From: an uncultured Porphyromonadaceae bacterium
GTDB taxonomy: Bacteria > Bacteroidota > Bacteroidia > Bacteroidales > Muribaculaceae
Direction: 5' to 3'
Assembly (NCBI GenBank): GCA_902461565.1
Contig: CABPYL010000005.1
Location: forward strand, 1-64,000
DNA: 64,000 nucleotides
Of the stretch, positions 1 through 8,483 are shown piece after piece. The notes beneath the pieces are model-generated. The model worked only from the letters and a program-made list of their open reading frames with translations. It searched no databases and had not been told where the DNA came from. Made by a program: the position numbers and the translations under genes. The stretch's first letter is position 1; the number at the start of each line of letters is the position of its first letter.

Positions 1-2505
1 GTTGAGGCCGCCTGCCACTACGTCGTCGGTGAACATTACGGTGAGCAGAGGCTTGCCGCTCATGTCGGCTGTGGCGGCGATGAAGGCTGTCTTTTCGGGC
101 GATATCGAGCGTATTGCGAATGCGACGTTCTTAACCACATCGGGATTGTGAAATCCGCGCAGAACGACGGTCTTGACGCCGTCGGCGTTGGTCTTGGCCT
201 CGGCAATCAGCGCCTTGGCAAGATTGTTGACGCGCTCGCGGAAGTAATCCTCTACCTGCTGGTGCAGTTCGTGGTTCTCCTCGATGGAGCGGCGGAGTGC
301 GCCGAGGAAGTCGGGGGTATTGTTGAACAGTTCCGATGCCTGGCGCATGGTGTCCTGAATCTGGGCTATCAGTTTCTCAATCTGCGGGCCGGTTATCGCC
401 TCGATACGGCGGATGCCGGCGGCGATGCTCGATTCAGAAACAATCTTTACCATACCGATATTACCGGTGTTGGGTACATGCGTGCCGCCGCATAGCTCAA
501 CGGAATCGCCGTAGCGGATAACGCGAACTTCGTCGCCGTATTTCTCTCCAAAGAGCGCCATCGCTCCCATGCCTCGGGCTTCGGCGATAGGCACGTTGCG
601 GTGCTCGTCGAGCGCGATGGCCTCGCGGATGTGGCGGTTTGCGATTTCCTCAACCTTGCGTATTTCCTCGGACGTGAGTTTCTGGAAGTGGGAGAAGTCG
701 AAACGCAGTATTTCGGGCGATACGAAAGAACCTTTCTGCTCTACGTGAGTGCCGAGTACCTCGCGGAGCGCCTGGTGCAGCAGGTGGGTGGCAGTGTGGT
801 TGCGCGATGTACCCATGCGCACGTCCTTGTCGATTGCGGCTCGGAAAGTTGCTTCGGGATTATCGGGCAGTTCCTTCACGATGTGTACGCCCACGCCGTT
901 CTCGCGCTTGGTGTCCATGATTTCCGTAATTTTGCCGGTGGCAAGGTCGGTGAGGGTACCGCTGTCTCCTACCTGGCCGCCCATCTCGGCGTAGAAAGGT
1001 GTTTTGGAGAGTATTATCTGGTAGTATTCGCGGTTTTTCTGCTTAACGTGGCGATAGCGAAGAATTTTGGCGTCGCATTCGGTGCTGTCGTAGCCGATGA
1101 ATTCCTGTTCGCCGTCGTTCACGTCGATCCAGTCGGCGGCCTCAACTGCGGCAGCGGCGCGTGCGCGTTCTTTCTGTGCGTTCATCTCGCGCTGGAAGCC
1201 CTCGTGGTCCAGAGTCATGCCGTAATCCTTAAGGATAAGTTCTGTAAGGTCGAGTGGGAATCCGTAAGTATCGTATAGTGTGAAAGCCTGGGTGCCGGTG
1301 ATTTCGTTCTTACCTTCGGCCTTGGCGGCTTTGACGGCGTCGTCGAGGAGGCGGATGCCGTTTTCGAGTGTGCGGAGGAAGGCGTCTTCTTCCTCTTTGA
1401 TTACGCGCATTATAAGGTCGCGGTTGGCTGGCAGTTCGGGATAGGCGTCGCCCATGTCGGCGATAAGGGTGTCGACCAGACGGTACATGAAAGCCTTCTT
1501 CTGGTCCAGGAAGGTGTAGGCGTAGCGCACGGCGCGGCGGAGGATTCGGCGGATTACATATCCGGCCTTGGCATTGCTTGGCAGCTGGTTGTCGGCGATG
1601 GAGAATGCGATTGTGCGCACATGGTCGGCGATAACGCGCATGGCAACGTCCACCTGATGGTCCTTCCCGTACTCTTTGCCGGAAAGCTGGGCTATCTTGT
1701 TGATGAGGGGAGTGAAAACGTCGGTGTCGTAGTTGGATGTCTTGCCCTGAAGAGCCATGCAGAGGCGTTCGAAGCCCATGCCGGTGTCGATAACCTTTGC
1801 GGGCAGTGGTTCGAGGCTGCCGTCGGCCTTGCGGTTGTACTGCATGAACACAAGGTTCCATATTTCGATAACCTGGGGATGGTCCTTGTTCACCATCTGC
1901 GCACCGGGAACTTTGGCCCGTTCTTCGTCGCTGCGGAGGTCGATGTGGATTTCGCTGCAGGGGCCGCACGGGCCTGTATCGCCCATTTCCCAGAAATTAT
2001 CGTGTTTGTTGCCGTTTATGATATGGTCGGCGGGCAGATGTTTCATCCATATTTCGGCGGCTTCGTCGTCGCGGGAGAGGCCTTCGGCAGGCGAGCCTTC
2101 GAAAACGGTTGCATAGAGGCGTTCGGGATTTAGGCCGAGGACGTCGACGAGGTATTCCCATGCCATGTCGATGGCTTCTTTCTTGAAATAGTCGCCGAAC
2201 GACCAGTTGCCGAGCATCTCGAACATAGTATGGTGGTAGGTGTCGAGACCCACTTCTTCAAGGTCGTTGTGCTTGCCGCTAACGCGAAGGCATTTCTGCG
2301 AGTCGGCCACACGTTTGTACGCCGCCGCCTTGTTGCCCAGAATGATATCTTTGAACTGGTTCATGCCGGCGTTGGTGAACATCAGCGTCGGGTCGTCCTT
2401 GATCACCATAGGTGCCGATGGAACGATGTGGTGGCTGTGGCTGGCGAAGAAATCCTTGAAAGACTGGCGAATTTCTTTGGCCGATAATGATTTAGAGCTT
2501 GACAT
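1..2505 (-). CDS. alaS: Alanine--tRNA ligase, C-terminus cut by window edge
   Basis: Charges tRNA-Ala with alanine in the cytoplasm. The reading frame opens at the ATG at 2505 and stays open for 835 codons to base 1, so about 40 C-terminal codons lie outside if the length matches the E. coli enzyme (about 875 residues). The N-terminal class II catalytic domain is followed by the editing domain, with HTATHLLH near residue 573 and ELCGGTH near residue 668, the metal-binding motifs that clear Ser/Gly-tRNA-Ala. A TAATTTTG -7 element at 2573-2580 gives a leader of about 65 nt. The gene is divergent from an M23 peptidase gene. Family assignment is certain; nothing odd was seen. Confidence 0.97.
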   Translation of the reverse strand, partial: MSSSKSLSAKEIRQSFKDFFASHSHHIVPSAPMVIKDDPTLMFTNAGMNQFKDIILGNKAAAYKRVADSQKCLRVSGKHNDLEEVGLDTYHHTMFEMLGNWSFGDYFKKEAIDMAWEYLVDVLGLNPERLYATVFEGSPAEGLSRDDEAAEIWMKHLPADHIINGNKHDNFWEMGDTGPCGPCSEIHIDLRSDEERAKVPGAQMVNKDHPQVIEIWNLVFMQYNRKADGSLEPLPAKVIDTGMGFERLCMALQGKTSNYDTDVFTPLINKIAQLSGKEYGKDHQVDVAMRVIADHVRTIAFSIADNQLPSNAKAGYVIRRILRRAVRYAYTFLDQKKAFMYRLVDTLIADMGDAYPELPANRDLIMRVIKEEEDAFLRTLENGIRLLDDAVKAAKAEGKNEITGTQAFTLYDTYGFPLDLTELILKDYGMTLDHEGFQREMNAQKERARAAAAVEAADWIDVNDGEQEFIGYDSTECDAKILRYRHVKQKNREYYQIILSKTPFYAEMGGQVGDSGTLTDLATGKITEIMDTKRENGVGVHIVKELPDNPEATFRAAIDKDVRMGTSRNHTATHLLHQALREVLGTHVEQKGSFVSPEILRFDFSHFQKLTSEEIRKVEEIANRHIREAIALDEHRNVPIAEARGMGAMALFGEKYGDEVRVIRYGDSVELCGGTHVPNTGNIGMVKIVSESSIAAGIRRIEAITGPQIEKLIAQIQDTMRQASELFNNTPDFLGALRRSIEENHELHQQVEDYFRERVNNLAKALIAEAKTNADGVKTVVLRGFHNPDVVKNVAFAIRSISPEKTAFIAATADMSGKPLLTVMFTDDVVAGGLN

Positions 2506-2552
2506 AATGCACTTTTTGTTTCTTGCGGTTGTGTTTTCCGCGCAATTTTAGT

Positions 2553-2580
2553 TAACTTTGCGTTTGGAAGTGCAAAATTA
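2553..2580. promoter_or_regulatory. Divergent promoters for alaS and the M23 peptidase
   Basis: A plus-strand TAACTTTG (2553-2560) and a minus-strand TAATTTTG (2573-2580, read on the reverse strand) both match the Bacteroidetes -7 consensus TAnnTTTG. They are 12 bp apart, so the two promoters overlap and may compete. The -33 boxes are poor matches. Confidence 0.55.
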
Positions 2581-2619
2581 CTCCATTTTCGCGGTATTTG
2601 CAAGAATAAACCGAAGTGA

Positions 2620-3591
2620 ATGAGCCAGAAAGTTTTCTATCGCTATAACAATGCCACCGAGCAGTACGAGCGCGTGTTTCCCGACCGCAGAACGCGTATG
2701 TACGCCCGCCTTAGGCCATATTTCGTGGCTGTGTTTTTTGTGGCGATGATTGCGTTGGCTCTGTACAGTCTTGTGGAGATGCCGCGCGAACGGGAGTTGC
2801 GTGTATCGAACGAACGCCTGCAGGCAAGTCTGAATATTCTGTCGCGCCGCGCCGACCACGCTCTGGCCGTTATGGAGGATCTTGGCGAGCGCGACAATAA
2901 TTTTTACCGCGCCATGATGCAGGCCGAGCCGCTTTCCGATGCGGGCCGATATGCAGGTCTGGAGCGACAGCATAACTTCGACAGTATCGCGGCGCTGGCC
3001 GACGAGGATCTTGTGCGCAACGTAAACGCCAAACTCGACAGGTTGGACCGCATGGTTTATGTGCAGATTAAATCGTTCGACCATCTTGCAGCACTGGTAG
3101 ACAGCCAGAACTCGCGCGTGGCGCACACGCCGGCAATACAGCCTGTGCCGGAGAAGTATCTGCGAACAATGGCGTCGGGCTACGGTCCGCGTCTCGACCC
3201 TGTTTACGGTACTATGAAATTTCACGAGGGTCTCGATTTTTCGGCGCCGGTTGGCACACCGGTGTATGCCACCGCCGACGGAACGGTGAATGTTGCGTCG
3301 TGGCAGAGCCAGTACGGCAATATGGTGGAAATCAATCATGGTTTCAACTATACGACGCGCTACGCGCATCTGTCCAAGCTGATTGCACGCGCCGGACAGC
3401 AGGTGAAGCGCGGAGATCTTATCGGCCTGGTGGGAAATACAGGAAAATCCACCGGTCCGCACCTGCACTACGAAGTGCGCTACCGCGGTGCGCCTCAGAA
3501 TCCCCTGAACTATTATTTCTATGACCTTTCGCCGCAGCAATACGACGAACTGATAAGACTGGCCGAGAATGCCGGTCATGTAATGGACTGA
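2620..3591 (+). CDS. Membrane-anchored M23 (LytM) peptidoglycan peptidase
   Basis: Probable cell-wall endopeptidase, 323 residues. A single membrane segment (about residues 28-50) follows a basic cytoplasmic N-terminus, then a region likely to form a coiled coil (about 50-150), then a LytM domain from about residue 180. The zinc-site motifs are intact: HEGLD (H202, D206) and HLHYE (H281, H283), so it should be catalytically active, in contrast to the EnvC-like protein at 49663-50859. Its stop codon overlaps the start of the MerR-type gene by one base, so the two are probably co-transcribed. The exact bond cleaved is not visible from sequence. Confidence 0.93.
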   Translation: MSQKVFYRYNNATEQYERVFPDRRTRMYARLRPYFVAVFFVAMIALALYSLVEMPRERELRVSNERLQASLNILSRRADHALAVMEDLGERDNNFYRAMMQAEPLSDAGRYAGLERQHNFDSIAALADEDLVRNVNAKLDRLDRMVYVQIKSFDHLAALVDSQNSRVAHTPAIQPVPEKYLRTMASGYGPRLDPVYGTMKFHEGLDFSAPVGTPVYATADGTVNVASWQSQYGNMVEINHGFNYTTRYAHLSKLIARAGQQVKRGDLIGLVGNTGKSTGPHLHYEVRYRGAPQNPLNYYFYDLSPQQYDELIRLAENAGHVMD

Positions 3592-3932
3592 TGGCAGACG
3601 AACTTACAAAAAAATATTACCGGATAGGCGACGTTGCGGAATTGTTGAATCTTCCGCAATCCACCTTGCGTTTCTGGGAAACGCAATTTTCGGAACTGAA
3701 GCCGGGCCGCAACAAGAAAGGCACGCGGAGGTATACACCTAACGATATTGATATTCTGCGGGTTATAAAATTCTTGGTGAAGGATAAGGGACTTACCATA
3801 GAAGGTGCCCGTGAGCATATGCGCAAGAACCGCCATGCCGTGGATAAACGCCACGAAATAATAAGCCGACTGCAGGATGTGCGACGCCGCATTGCCGAAC
3901 TCCTCGAAGCTCTGGACGAGCGCAATTCGTGA
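3591..3932 (+). CDS. MerR-family transcriptional regulator
   Basis: Small DNA-binding protein of 113 residues. The winged helix-turn-helix typical of MerR proteins starts near residue 8 (YYRIGDVAELL, then STLRFWE), followed by KPGRNKKGTRRYT, which matches the wing. The rest is a short helical region with no cysteine-rich or drug-binding effector domain, so the inducer is unknown and it may act only as an architectural or dimeric regulator. This short form commonly sits behind an M23 peptidase in Bacteroidales, and here the start overlaps the stop of that gene. The target is not evident. Confidence 0.9.
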   Translation: MADELTKKYYRIGDVAELLNLPQSTLRFWETQFSELKPGRNKKGTRRYTPNDIDILRVIKFLVKDKGLTIEGAREHMRKNRHAVDKRHEIISRLQDVRRRIAELLEALDERNS

Positions 3933-4099
3933 AATCGAACGGCAAAAAAGATTAATAACTGCGCCATACGTTCCAGAATTACATTTTTCGTTTGTCAACA
4001 AAAAGTGCTAAATTTGCGGTAAATAGAAAAATAGGATATCAGTATCAACCCCAAAATATTGCCTATAGCATAGAAGTGTTTTGAAAATAAGATGAAGCA

Positions 4100-4265
4100 T
4101 TATGTCGCTATCTTGCTGTAATAAAGCGTAGGAAACTTTACCTGATAACAAGATTGGCATGATGGTTCTCCATGTATATCGTGGAGCTGCCGTTGCCATT
4201 CCGTTATCAAGGGCTTTCCTACCGCCTTTTACAGTGGAGTGGAGCATGCGCGGTTCCACGTTTCT
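4100..4265 (+). repeat. Copy 1 of duplicated structured element
   Basis: First of two related stretches offset by exactly 240 bp. An identical 31-base block (4110-4140) contains TAAAG, a nine-base loop and CTTTA. It is nested inside TCTTG at the start and CAAGA after CTGATAA, so two concentric stems can form. A further hairpin ATGG-TTCT-CCAT follows. The copy ends with GGTTCCACGTTTC (4252-4264). The element resembles a folded RNA or a protein-binding DNA structure; its family is unknown to me. Confidence 0.7.
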
Positions 4266-4339
4266 ATGTGGGGCTATAATCAAAAAATCTCTTTTAATTA
4301 TGTAGAATTCAAATATAAATATTAGCTATCAAAGAAACG

Positions 4340-4505
4340 TTGTGTCTTCATCTTGCTGTAATAAAGCGTAGGAAACTTTAAAAACTGATAACAAGATTCT
4401 GGCATGGTAGTTCTCCATGTGGTTCTGCATGGTGGCGCTGTCTCCATTTTCGAGTTAAGACATATTGTCTGTCAAGAAGATGTAAGCATATAGTTCCACG
4501 TTTCA
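4340..4505 (+). repeat. Copy 2 of duplicated structured element
   Basis: Second copy, 240 bp downstream of the first. The 31-base core (4350-4380) is identical, the outer stem TCTTG/CAAGA is kept although four bases are inserted after the inner stem, and the next hairpin is longer here (CATGG/CCATG). The ending GTTCCACGTTTC recurs at the same 240-bp offset. Between these anchors the copies have diverged strongly, so stems and ends appear to be kept while the rest drifts. Confidence 0.7.
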
Positions 4506-4557
4506 GTACCAATCATCAATTCAGCCGAGCGGGAACTGGCGAGGCTAAGCAAACTAC

Positions 4558-5337
4558 ATGGATGTCAAATATCTGATTATGGCAATTGCCATAGCGGTAG
4601 CTATGCCTGTCGGAATGTGCGGGCAGTATACCGATCGTGATTCATTATTCACAAGTGAAAGAAATACAGAGAACTATGATTTTAAATGGCGGCAAATCAT
4701 TTTGCCCGTATCATTGATAGGTGTAGGAGCTGTTGGGCTTGCCCCAGGTTTTGTCAGGGACGGAAGCCGCAGTATCACTAACACCGTGATTGATTTGCGC
4801 GGAAACAACAACCGCCTTGAGTTTGACGATTATATTCAATATGTACCCGTAGCAAGTTCATTGTTTATGGGTTGTGCCGGTATCAAAGCAAAACATTCAT
4901 TCATTGACAGGGCGCTAATCGTAGCCACGTCCTATGCGACCCTGGCAATCCTTACCAAAATTCCAAAATACTTTATAGATGAAAAAAGGCCTGAATTCAA
5001 CGGGCATAATTCTTTCCCGTCGGGACATTCCGCAACTGTTTTCATGGGTGCGGAACTGGTGCGGATAGAATACGGAGGGTGGTATGCCGTGGGAGCATAT
5101 ACTATAGCGACTGCTGTCGGATTCATGCGTATGTATAACGGCAGACACTGGCTCAATGATGTGGTGGCAGGCGCCGGAGTAGGTATTCTCAGCGCTCGCA
5201 TCGGAGAATGGAGTTGTCAGCTATGGCAAAAACTCTTTCATAAGAAAAGGAAAACATGCGACAACGTTGTTCTTACACCGGTAACGGTACCTTTGGATGG
5301 CGGATATTACGGTTTCAATATGGTTTATTACTTCTGA
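4558..5337 (+). CDS. PAP2-superfamily membrane phosphatase
   Basis: Probable phosphatidic acid or undecaprenyl/lipid phosphatase, 259 residues. The N-terminus is a hydrophobic signal segment (about 1-22). The three PAP2 motifs are present: KYFIDEKRP near residue 137, PSGH at 154-157, and R191 followed by H197 and D201 in RMYNGRHWLND. All expected catalytic residues are there, so it should be active on the outer face of a membrane. The natural substrate cannot be read from sequence; lipid A, undecaprenyl pyrophosphate or phosphatidate are all possible. It stands alone, downstream of the duplicated 240-bp element and convergent with the acetyltransferase gene. Confidence 0.88.
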   Translation: MDVKYLIMAIAIAVAMPVGMCGQYTDRDSLFTSERNTENYDFKWRQIILPVSLIGVGAVGLAPGFVRDGSRSITNTVIDLRGNNNRLEFDDYIQYVPVASSLFMGCAGIKAKHSFIDRALIVATSYATLAILTKIPKYFIDEKRPEFNGHNSFPSGHSATVFMGAELVRIEYGGWYAVGAYTIATAVGFMRMYNGRHWLNDVVAGAGVGILSARIGEWSCQLWQKLFHKKRKTCDNVVLTPVTVPLDGGYYGFNMVYYF

Positions 5338-5369
5338 TGAGGTTTGCCATTTTCCGTGGACTATTCATA

Positions 5370-5386
5370 GGCGGCGTCCCGCCGCC
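5370..5386. terminator. Hairpin between convergent genes
   Basis: GGCGGCG-TCC-CGCCGCC forms a strong 7-bp GC stem between the convergent PAP2 and acetyltransferase genes. There is no T-run on either side, so the terminator call rests on position and stem strength only. Confidence 0.4.
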
Positions 5387-5417
5387 ACACCATGATTGGG
5401 TAGTTTGGACGTGGCTA

Positions 5418-6092
5418 TTATAACTTTTTGATAAGTCGGGCGGGAACGCCGCCGACCATAGTGTGGGGTGCGACATCTTTTGTTACGACTGCCCCTGCCG
5501 CAATGACGGCGCCTTCGCCTATGGTTACTCCGCCGATAATCGTGGCGTTGGCTCCTATCCAGCAGCCGTCGCCGATAATGATAGGCTTGGCATATGTGCG
5601 CCAGCGGTACTGGCCTGAAGTAGAATCCCAGTCGGGTGTAAGACGTTCGGAAAGACGGGTAGGATGCGAGGCGGTGTTCAACTGCACTCCCGGAGCGATG
5701 AGCACATCGTTGCCGATAATTATGGAGTTGCAGTCGTTTAGAATGCAACGGTAATTGATGCTTACGTTATTGCCCACATGAATATTGTCGCCGAAACCGA
5801 TTATGATGCCATCGGCTACAGAAACGTTTGTGCCGACACTACCGAAGATTTCGCGTATCATGTCGCGGCGTCTGGAACGTTCGGAATAGGGAACTGAACT
5901 GTAGCGCTGCATCCAGTCGGTAGCACGTGCCTTGCGTTCAAGAAAAACGGGACTGTGGCAATCGTAAATTTCGCCGGCCATACATTTGTCCTGCTCGGTT
6001 CTTAAATAGCTTTCCGGTTTGGTTTTCGCAAACGCCCCTCTCTTGGCCGTTATCTTGCTGAGCACGAAATCAAAAATTCGGTTCTTTTTCAT
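5418..6092 (-). CDS. Maltose O-acetyltransferase-like hexapeptide acetyltransferase
   Basis: Acetyl-CoA-dependent O-acetyltransferase of the left-handed beta-helix type, 224 residues. After an N-terminal cap with the family-typical MAGEIYDCHSP, hexapeptide repeats run from about residue 85 to the end (IIIGNDVLIAPGV, IIIGDGCWIGANATI). The catalytic histidine is H143 in NTASHPT. The family acetylates sugars or sugar-like acceptors; the actual acceptor is not visible. An N-terminal extension of about 35 residues precedes the core seen in maltose acetyltransferase. It follows the GH20 gene on the same strand but is separated by a large hairpin, so it is probably transcribed separately. Confidence 0.9.
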   Translation of the reverse strand: MKKNRIFDFVLSKITAKRGAFAKTKPESYLRTEQDKCMAGEIYDCHSPVFLERKARATDWMQRYSSVPYSERSRRRDMIREIFGSVGTNVSVADGIIIGFGDNIHVGNNVSINYRCILNDCNSIIIGNDVLIAPGVQLNTASHPTRLSERLTPDWDSTSGQYRWRTYAKPIIIGDGCWIGANATIIGGVTIGEGAVIAAGAVVTKDVAPHTMVGGVPARLIKKL

Positions 6093-6116
6093 GTAAGGAT
6101 AGTATTAGTGGAGAAA

Positions 6117-6158
6117 GATATTCCCGGAGGCGACACGTGTTGTGCCCCCGGGAATATC
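6117..6158 (-). terminator. Terminator hairpin behind the hexosaminidase gene
   Basis: A perfect 11-bp inverted repeat, GATATTCCCGG against CCGGGAATATC, with further partial pairing inside, lies 17 bp after the GH20 stop codon. On the minus strand it is followed by a short T-rich stretch, as expected for a terminator. Confidence 0.65.
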
Positions 6159-6174
6159 ATATTTCAGGCTATTA

Positions 6175-8415
6175 TTATTTGAGCTTGAGGACTGTTACGA
6201 GGCTGGGCTTGCCGGCGTACCACAGGATGGCACGGGCCTCTTTTGCATCGGGGAAGGATGCGAGGTCGATGCTTTCGTCGGGATTCAGCTGCTGCGACTG
6301 CTCGGTAGGGTTGGTGCCGTCCAGGCTTACGCGGACAATGCCGCCTTCATAGGGGCTGTTGGCAACGAGTTTGCCGTCCACAACTTTAAGACCGGGCTGA
6401 CGGAGGTGGAAGTTGATGCCTTCGGCGGCGAGTTTGGGTAGCTCTTTGCCTACAACAGCGTTGAAATCGGCTTCGGAGTATGTCTTTTCGGGATTCCAGC
6501 CGCGCTCGGCCAGACCGAGCATCTTGGGGAACATCATGCGCTGGATATCGGATACACCGCGCACTGTCTCGGCCCATATCTGTGCCTGTACGCCAAGGAG
6601 TTTAGCACCTGGAACGTTGCAGAGCTCGTAGGGATAGCCGCCCAGCGAGCTGAATTCGTCGCTCCAGCCGCCCCAGTTGAGGCCTTTCTCCATAGGATGG
6701 GGACTGTACACCATGTCGAGGTAGTAGTGGTTGAAGTTGCTCAGTACAACGGGATAATTGGCTTTGGCGATCCCGGCTGTAATCTTGGATGTACCGGCCT
6801 CTTTACCTACCGCCCAGCAGTTTACATTGTATACATTGGGTGCTACGGCATTGTCGTAGTCTTTGCCGTGGTCTGTGGCGATTTCCTGCCATCCGGAAAT
6901 TTTGAGGCCCTTTGATGCCATCAGTTCGGTTACACGGCGCACGAAATATGCGTGTACGTCGCGGTCGGTGGCAAGACCTTCTTTTTCTTTCAGTTCCTGT
7001 ATTGCCTTGTTGGTGCTCCACGACCCGTAGGCAACTTCGTCGCCTCCGATATGCAGTGCGGGAAGTTCCACACCGGCTTCTTTGTACATGTCGATGATTT
7101 CGTCGGCAACGATGCCCAGAAGTTTATAAGGACCTTCGATTGCGGGGTTCATGGCGTTGTCACGGTAGCCCTGTGCCGAAACATAGTCGGCTGCTTCGGG
7201 GCCCTGGTTGATGAGCCATGAATTATCGCCGGTGCGTTTTGCACGGTATTCCATCGCTTTGATTGCTGCGCGGGCGTGGCCGGGCGATTCGATTTCGGGA
7301 ATGACAGCAATGCCGAGACTGTCGGCGTATCGGAGCATGCCTACAAAGTCAGCGCGGGTGAAATATCCGTTGGCTGTGCCTTCGGTGCTTTCGGGGTTGC
7401 CGTCGCCGGCATACATCTGATCAAGGAAGGAACCGTCGGAACCGGGGGTATATCCTCGGCGGCTGCCTACCTCGGTGAGTTCAGGCAGTGCCTTGATTTC
7501 CAGACGCCATGCTTCATCGTCCACGGGATGGAAGTGGAGGGTGTTGAGGCCGTATACTGCCATTTTCTCTATTATTTCGCGAACCTGTGCGGGTTTGGTG
7601 TAGTTACGGGCGATGTCGAGCATAAGTCCGCGGTAGGGTAGCGTGGGGGCGTCGGTGATAACGGCCTGAGGTACGGTAACGGCTTTGTCGCCGAGAAGGT
7701 TGCGCAGGCGCAGGCCTATGCGTGCCCACTGGCGCTGCGGTGCGTCTACAACGATTTCGCCGTTTGCGATTGTAACTTTGTAGGCTTCGGGATTCGAGGC
7801 GTCTTTGACGTCGTTGAATTTTATTGCAGCGGGGTCGATGGTGCATTCTCCGCCGGTAAGTTCAACATTCTTGAACGACGGAATTGCATCGTATACACCG
7901 GCTTTGCCGCCGGAAATTTCGATATTGCGTGCATATATGGTGTCGCCGTACGGCATAGGGTCCACGCCGTATGCCACATAGCTTGCGGGGTTCATCGTCA
8001 TATCGGCAGGTGTTGCAGGTACGCCGCGTGTAGTGCCGTCGTTCATAACAAGGTGGAAGCCGTCGGGACCGTAGTTTACTGTCTGTATGGCGCCGTTGAA
8101 GCGTATCTTGAACACAATTGTGTCGTTTTCGCCGGCGTCGGCGAACTTGGGCGAGCCAATGGCATAGTAGCCCTGTGTGATTTCAACCAGAGTGTCGGTG
8201 GTGTCGCACATTTCCATGTGGCGGGGGAAGGTGTTGAAGGCCAGACGCTGCACTCCGCGTAGGTCGCCGGTGAGGCGGATGGTTTCTGTGTAGGTGGATT
8301 TTGCGGAATCCGTGTGGTTTTCGCAGCTCCAGTCGATGGCCACAGGGCCGGGACCTGAATTGTGCGAACACGAAGCTAAAAGACCCAATGAACAGAGGAA
8401 CAATAGTTTTTTCAT
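6175..8415 (-). CDS. GH20 beta-N-acetylhexosaminidase lipoprotein
   Basis: Surface or periplasmic glycosidase removing terminal N-acetylhexosamine from glycans such as mucin or N-glycan termini; 746 residues. The start at 8415 is chosen because it gives a clean lipoprotein signal peptide (MKKLLFLCSLGLLASCS, lipidated Cys at 16); the frame extends 16 codons upstream without such features. An N-terminal GH20b-like domain is followed by the TIM barrel (LPYRGLMLDIARN onward). The catalytic pair D459-E460 sits in HIGGDEVAYG. A C-terminal beta region (about 660-746) may be an accessory domain. It is flanked by strong terminator-like hairpins on both sides, so it is probably monocistronic. Confidence 0.92.
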   Translation of the reverse strand: MKKLLFLCSLGLLASCSHNSGPGPVAIDWSCENHTDSAKSTYTETIRLTGDLRGVQRLAFNTFPRHMEMCDTTDTLVEITQGYYAIGSPKFADAGENDTIVFKIRFNGAIQTVNYGPDGFHLVMNDGTTRGVPATPADMTMNPASYVAYGVDPMPYGDTIYARNIEISGGKAGVYDAIPSFKNVELTGGECTIDPAAIKFNDVKDASNPEAYKVTIANGEIVVDAPQRQWARIGLRLRNLLGDKAVTVPQAVITDAPTLPYRGLMLDIARNYTKPAQVREIIEKMAVYGLNTLHFHPVDDEAWRLEIKALPELTEVGSRRGYTPGSDGSFLDQMYAGDGNPESTEGTANGYFTRADFVGMLRYADSLGIAVIPEIESPGHARAAIKAMEYRAKRTGDNSWLINQGPEAADYVSAQGYRDNAMNPAIEGPYKLLGIVADEIIDMYKEAGVELPALHIGGDEVAYGSWSTNKAIQELKEKEGLATDRDVHAYFVRRVTELMASKGLKISGWQEIATDHGKDYDNAVAPNVYNVNCWAVGKEAGTSKITAGIAKANYPVVLSNFNHYYLDMVYSPHPMEKGLNWGGWSDEFSSLGGYPYELCNVPGAKLLGVQAQIWAETVRGVSDIQRMMFPKMLGLAERGWNPEKTYSEADFNAVVGKELPKLAAEGINFHLRQPGLKVVDGKLVANSPYEGGIVRVSLDGTNPTEQSQQLNPDESIDLASFPDAKEARAILWYAGKPSLVTVLKLK

Positions 8416-8444
8416 GTGTAATGTGATAATTGAGGGATAAAAAA

Positions 8445-8472
8445 GCCACACCTGCAGTTTCACAGGTGTGGC
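8445..8472 (-). terminator. Terminator behind the DUF4369 gene
   Basis: A perfect 10-bp stem (GCCACACCTG with CAGGTGTGGC, eight-base loop) followed on the minus strand by six Ts, starting 12 bp after the stop codon at 8484. This is a textbook intrinsic terminator and separates the GH20 gene from the greA run. Confidence 0.85.
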
Positions 8473-8483
8473 ATGTGTTTTTA

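Larger units (their letters stand above)
3933..4557 (+). other. Long non-coding stretch before the PAP2 gene
   Basis: These 625 bases hold no convincing gene. A TAAATTTG match to the -7 consensus at 4009-4016 would start transcription near 4022 and run through the two repeat copies into the phosphatase gene, giving a leader of about 540 nt. A minus-strand open frame at 4008-4283 lacks family features and covers only one repeat copy, so it was not called. Confidence 0.5.

Noticed and set aside
2578..3579. 333-codon minus-strand open frame
   Set aside because: Antisense to the M23 peptidase gene, whose catalytic motifs are intact.
4008..4283. 91-codon minus-strand open frame over repeat copy 1
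   Set aside because: No family features, and copy 2 of the repeat does not preserve the frame, so the repeat is not conserved as protein.
4100..4505. Possible CRISPR array
   Set aside because: Only two copies, 240 bp apart, with no short regular spacers and no cas genes.
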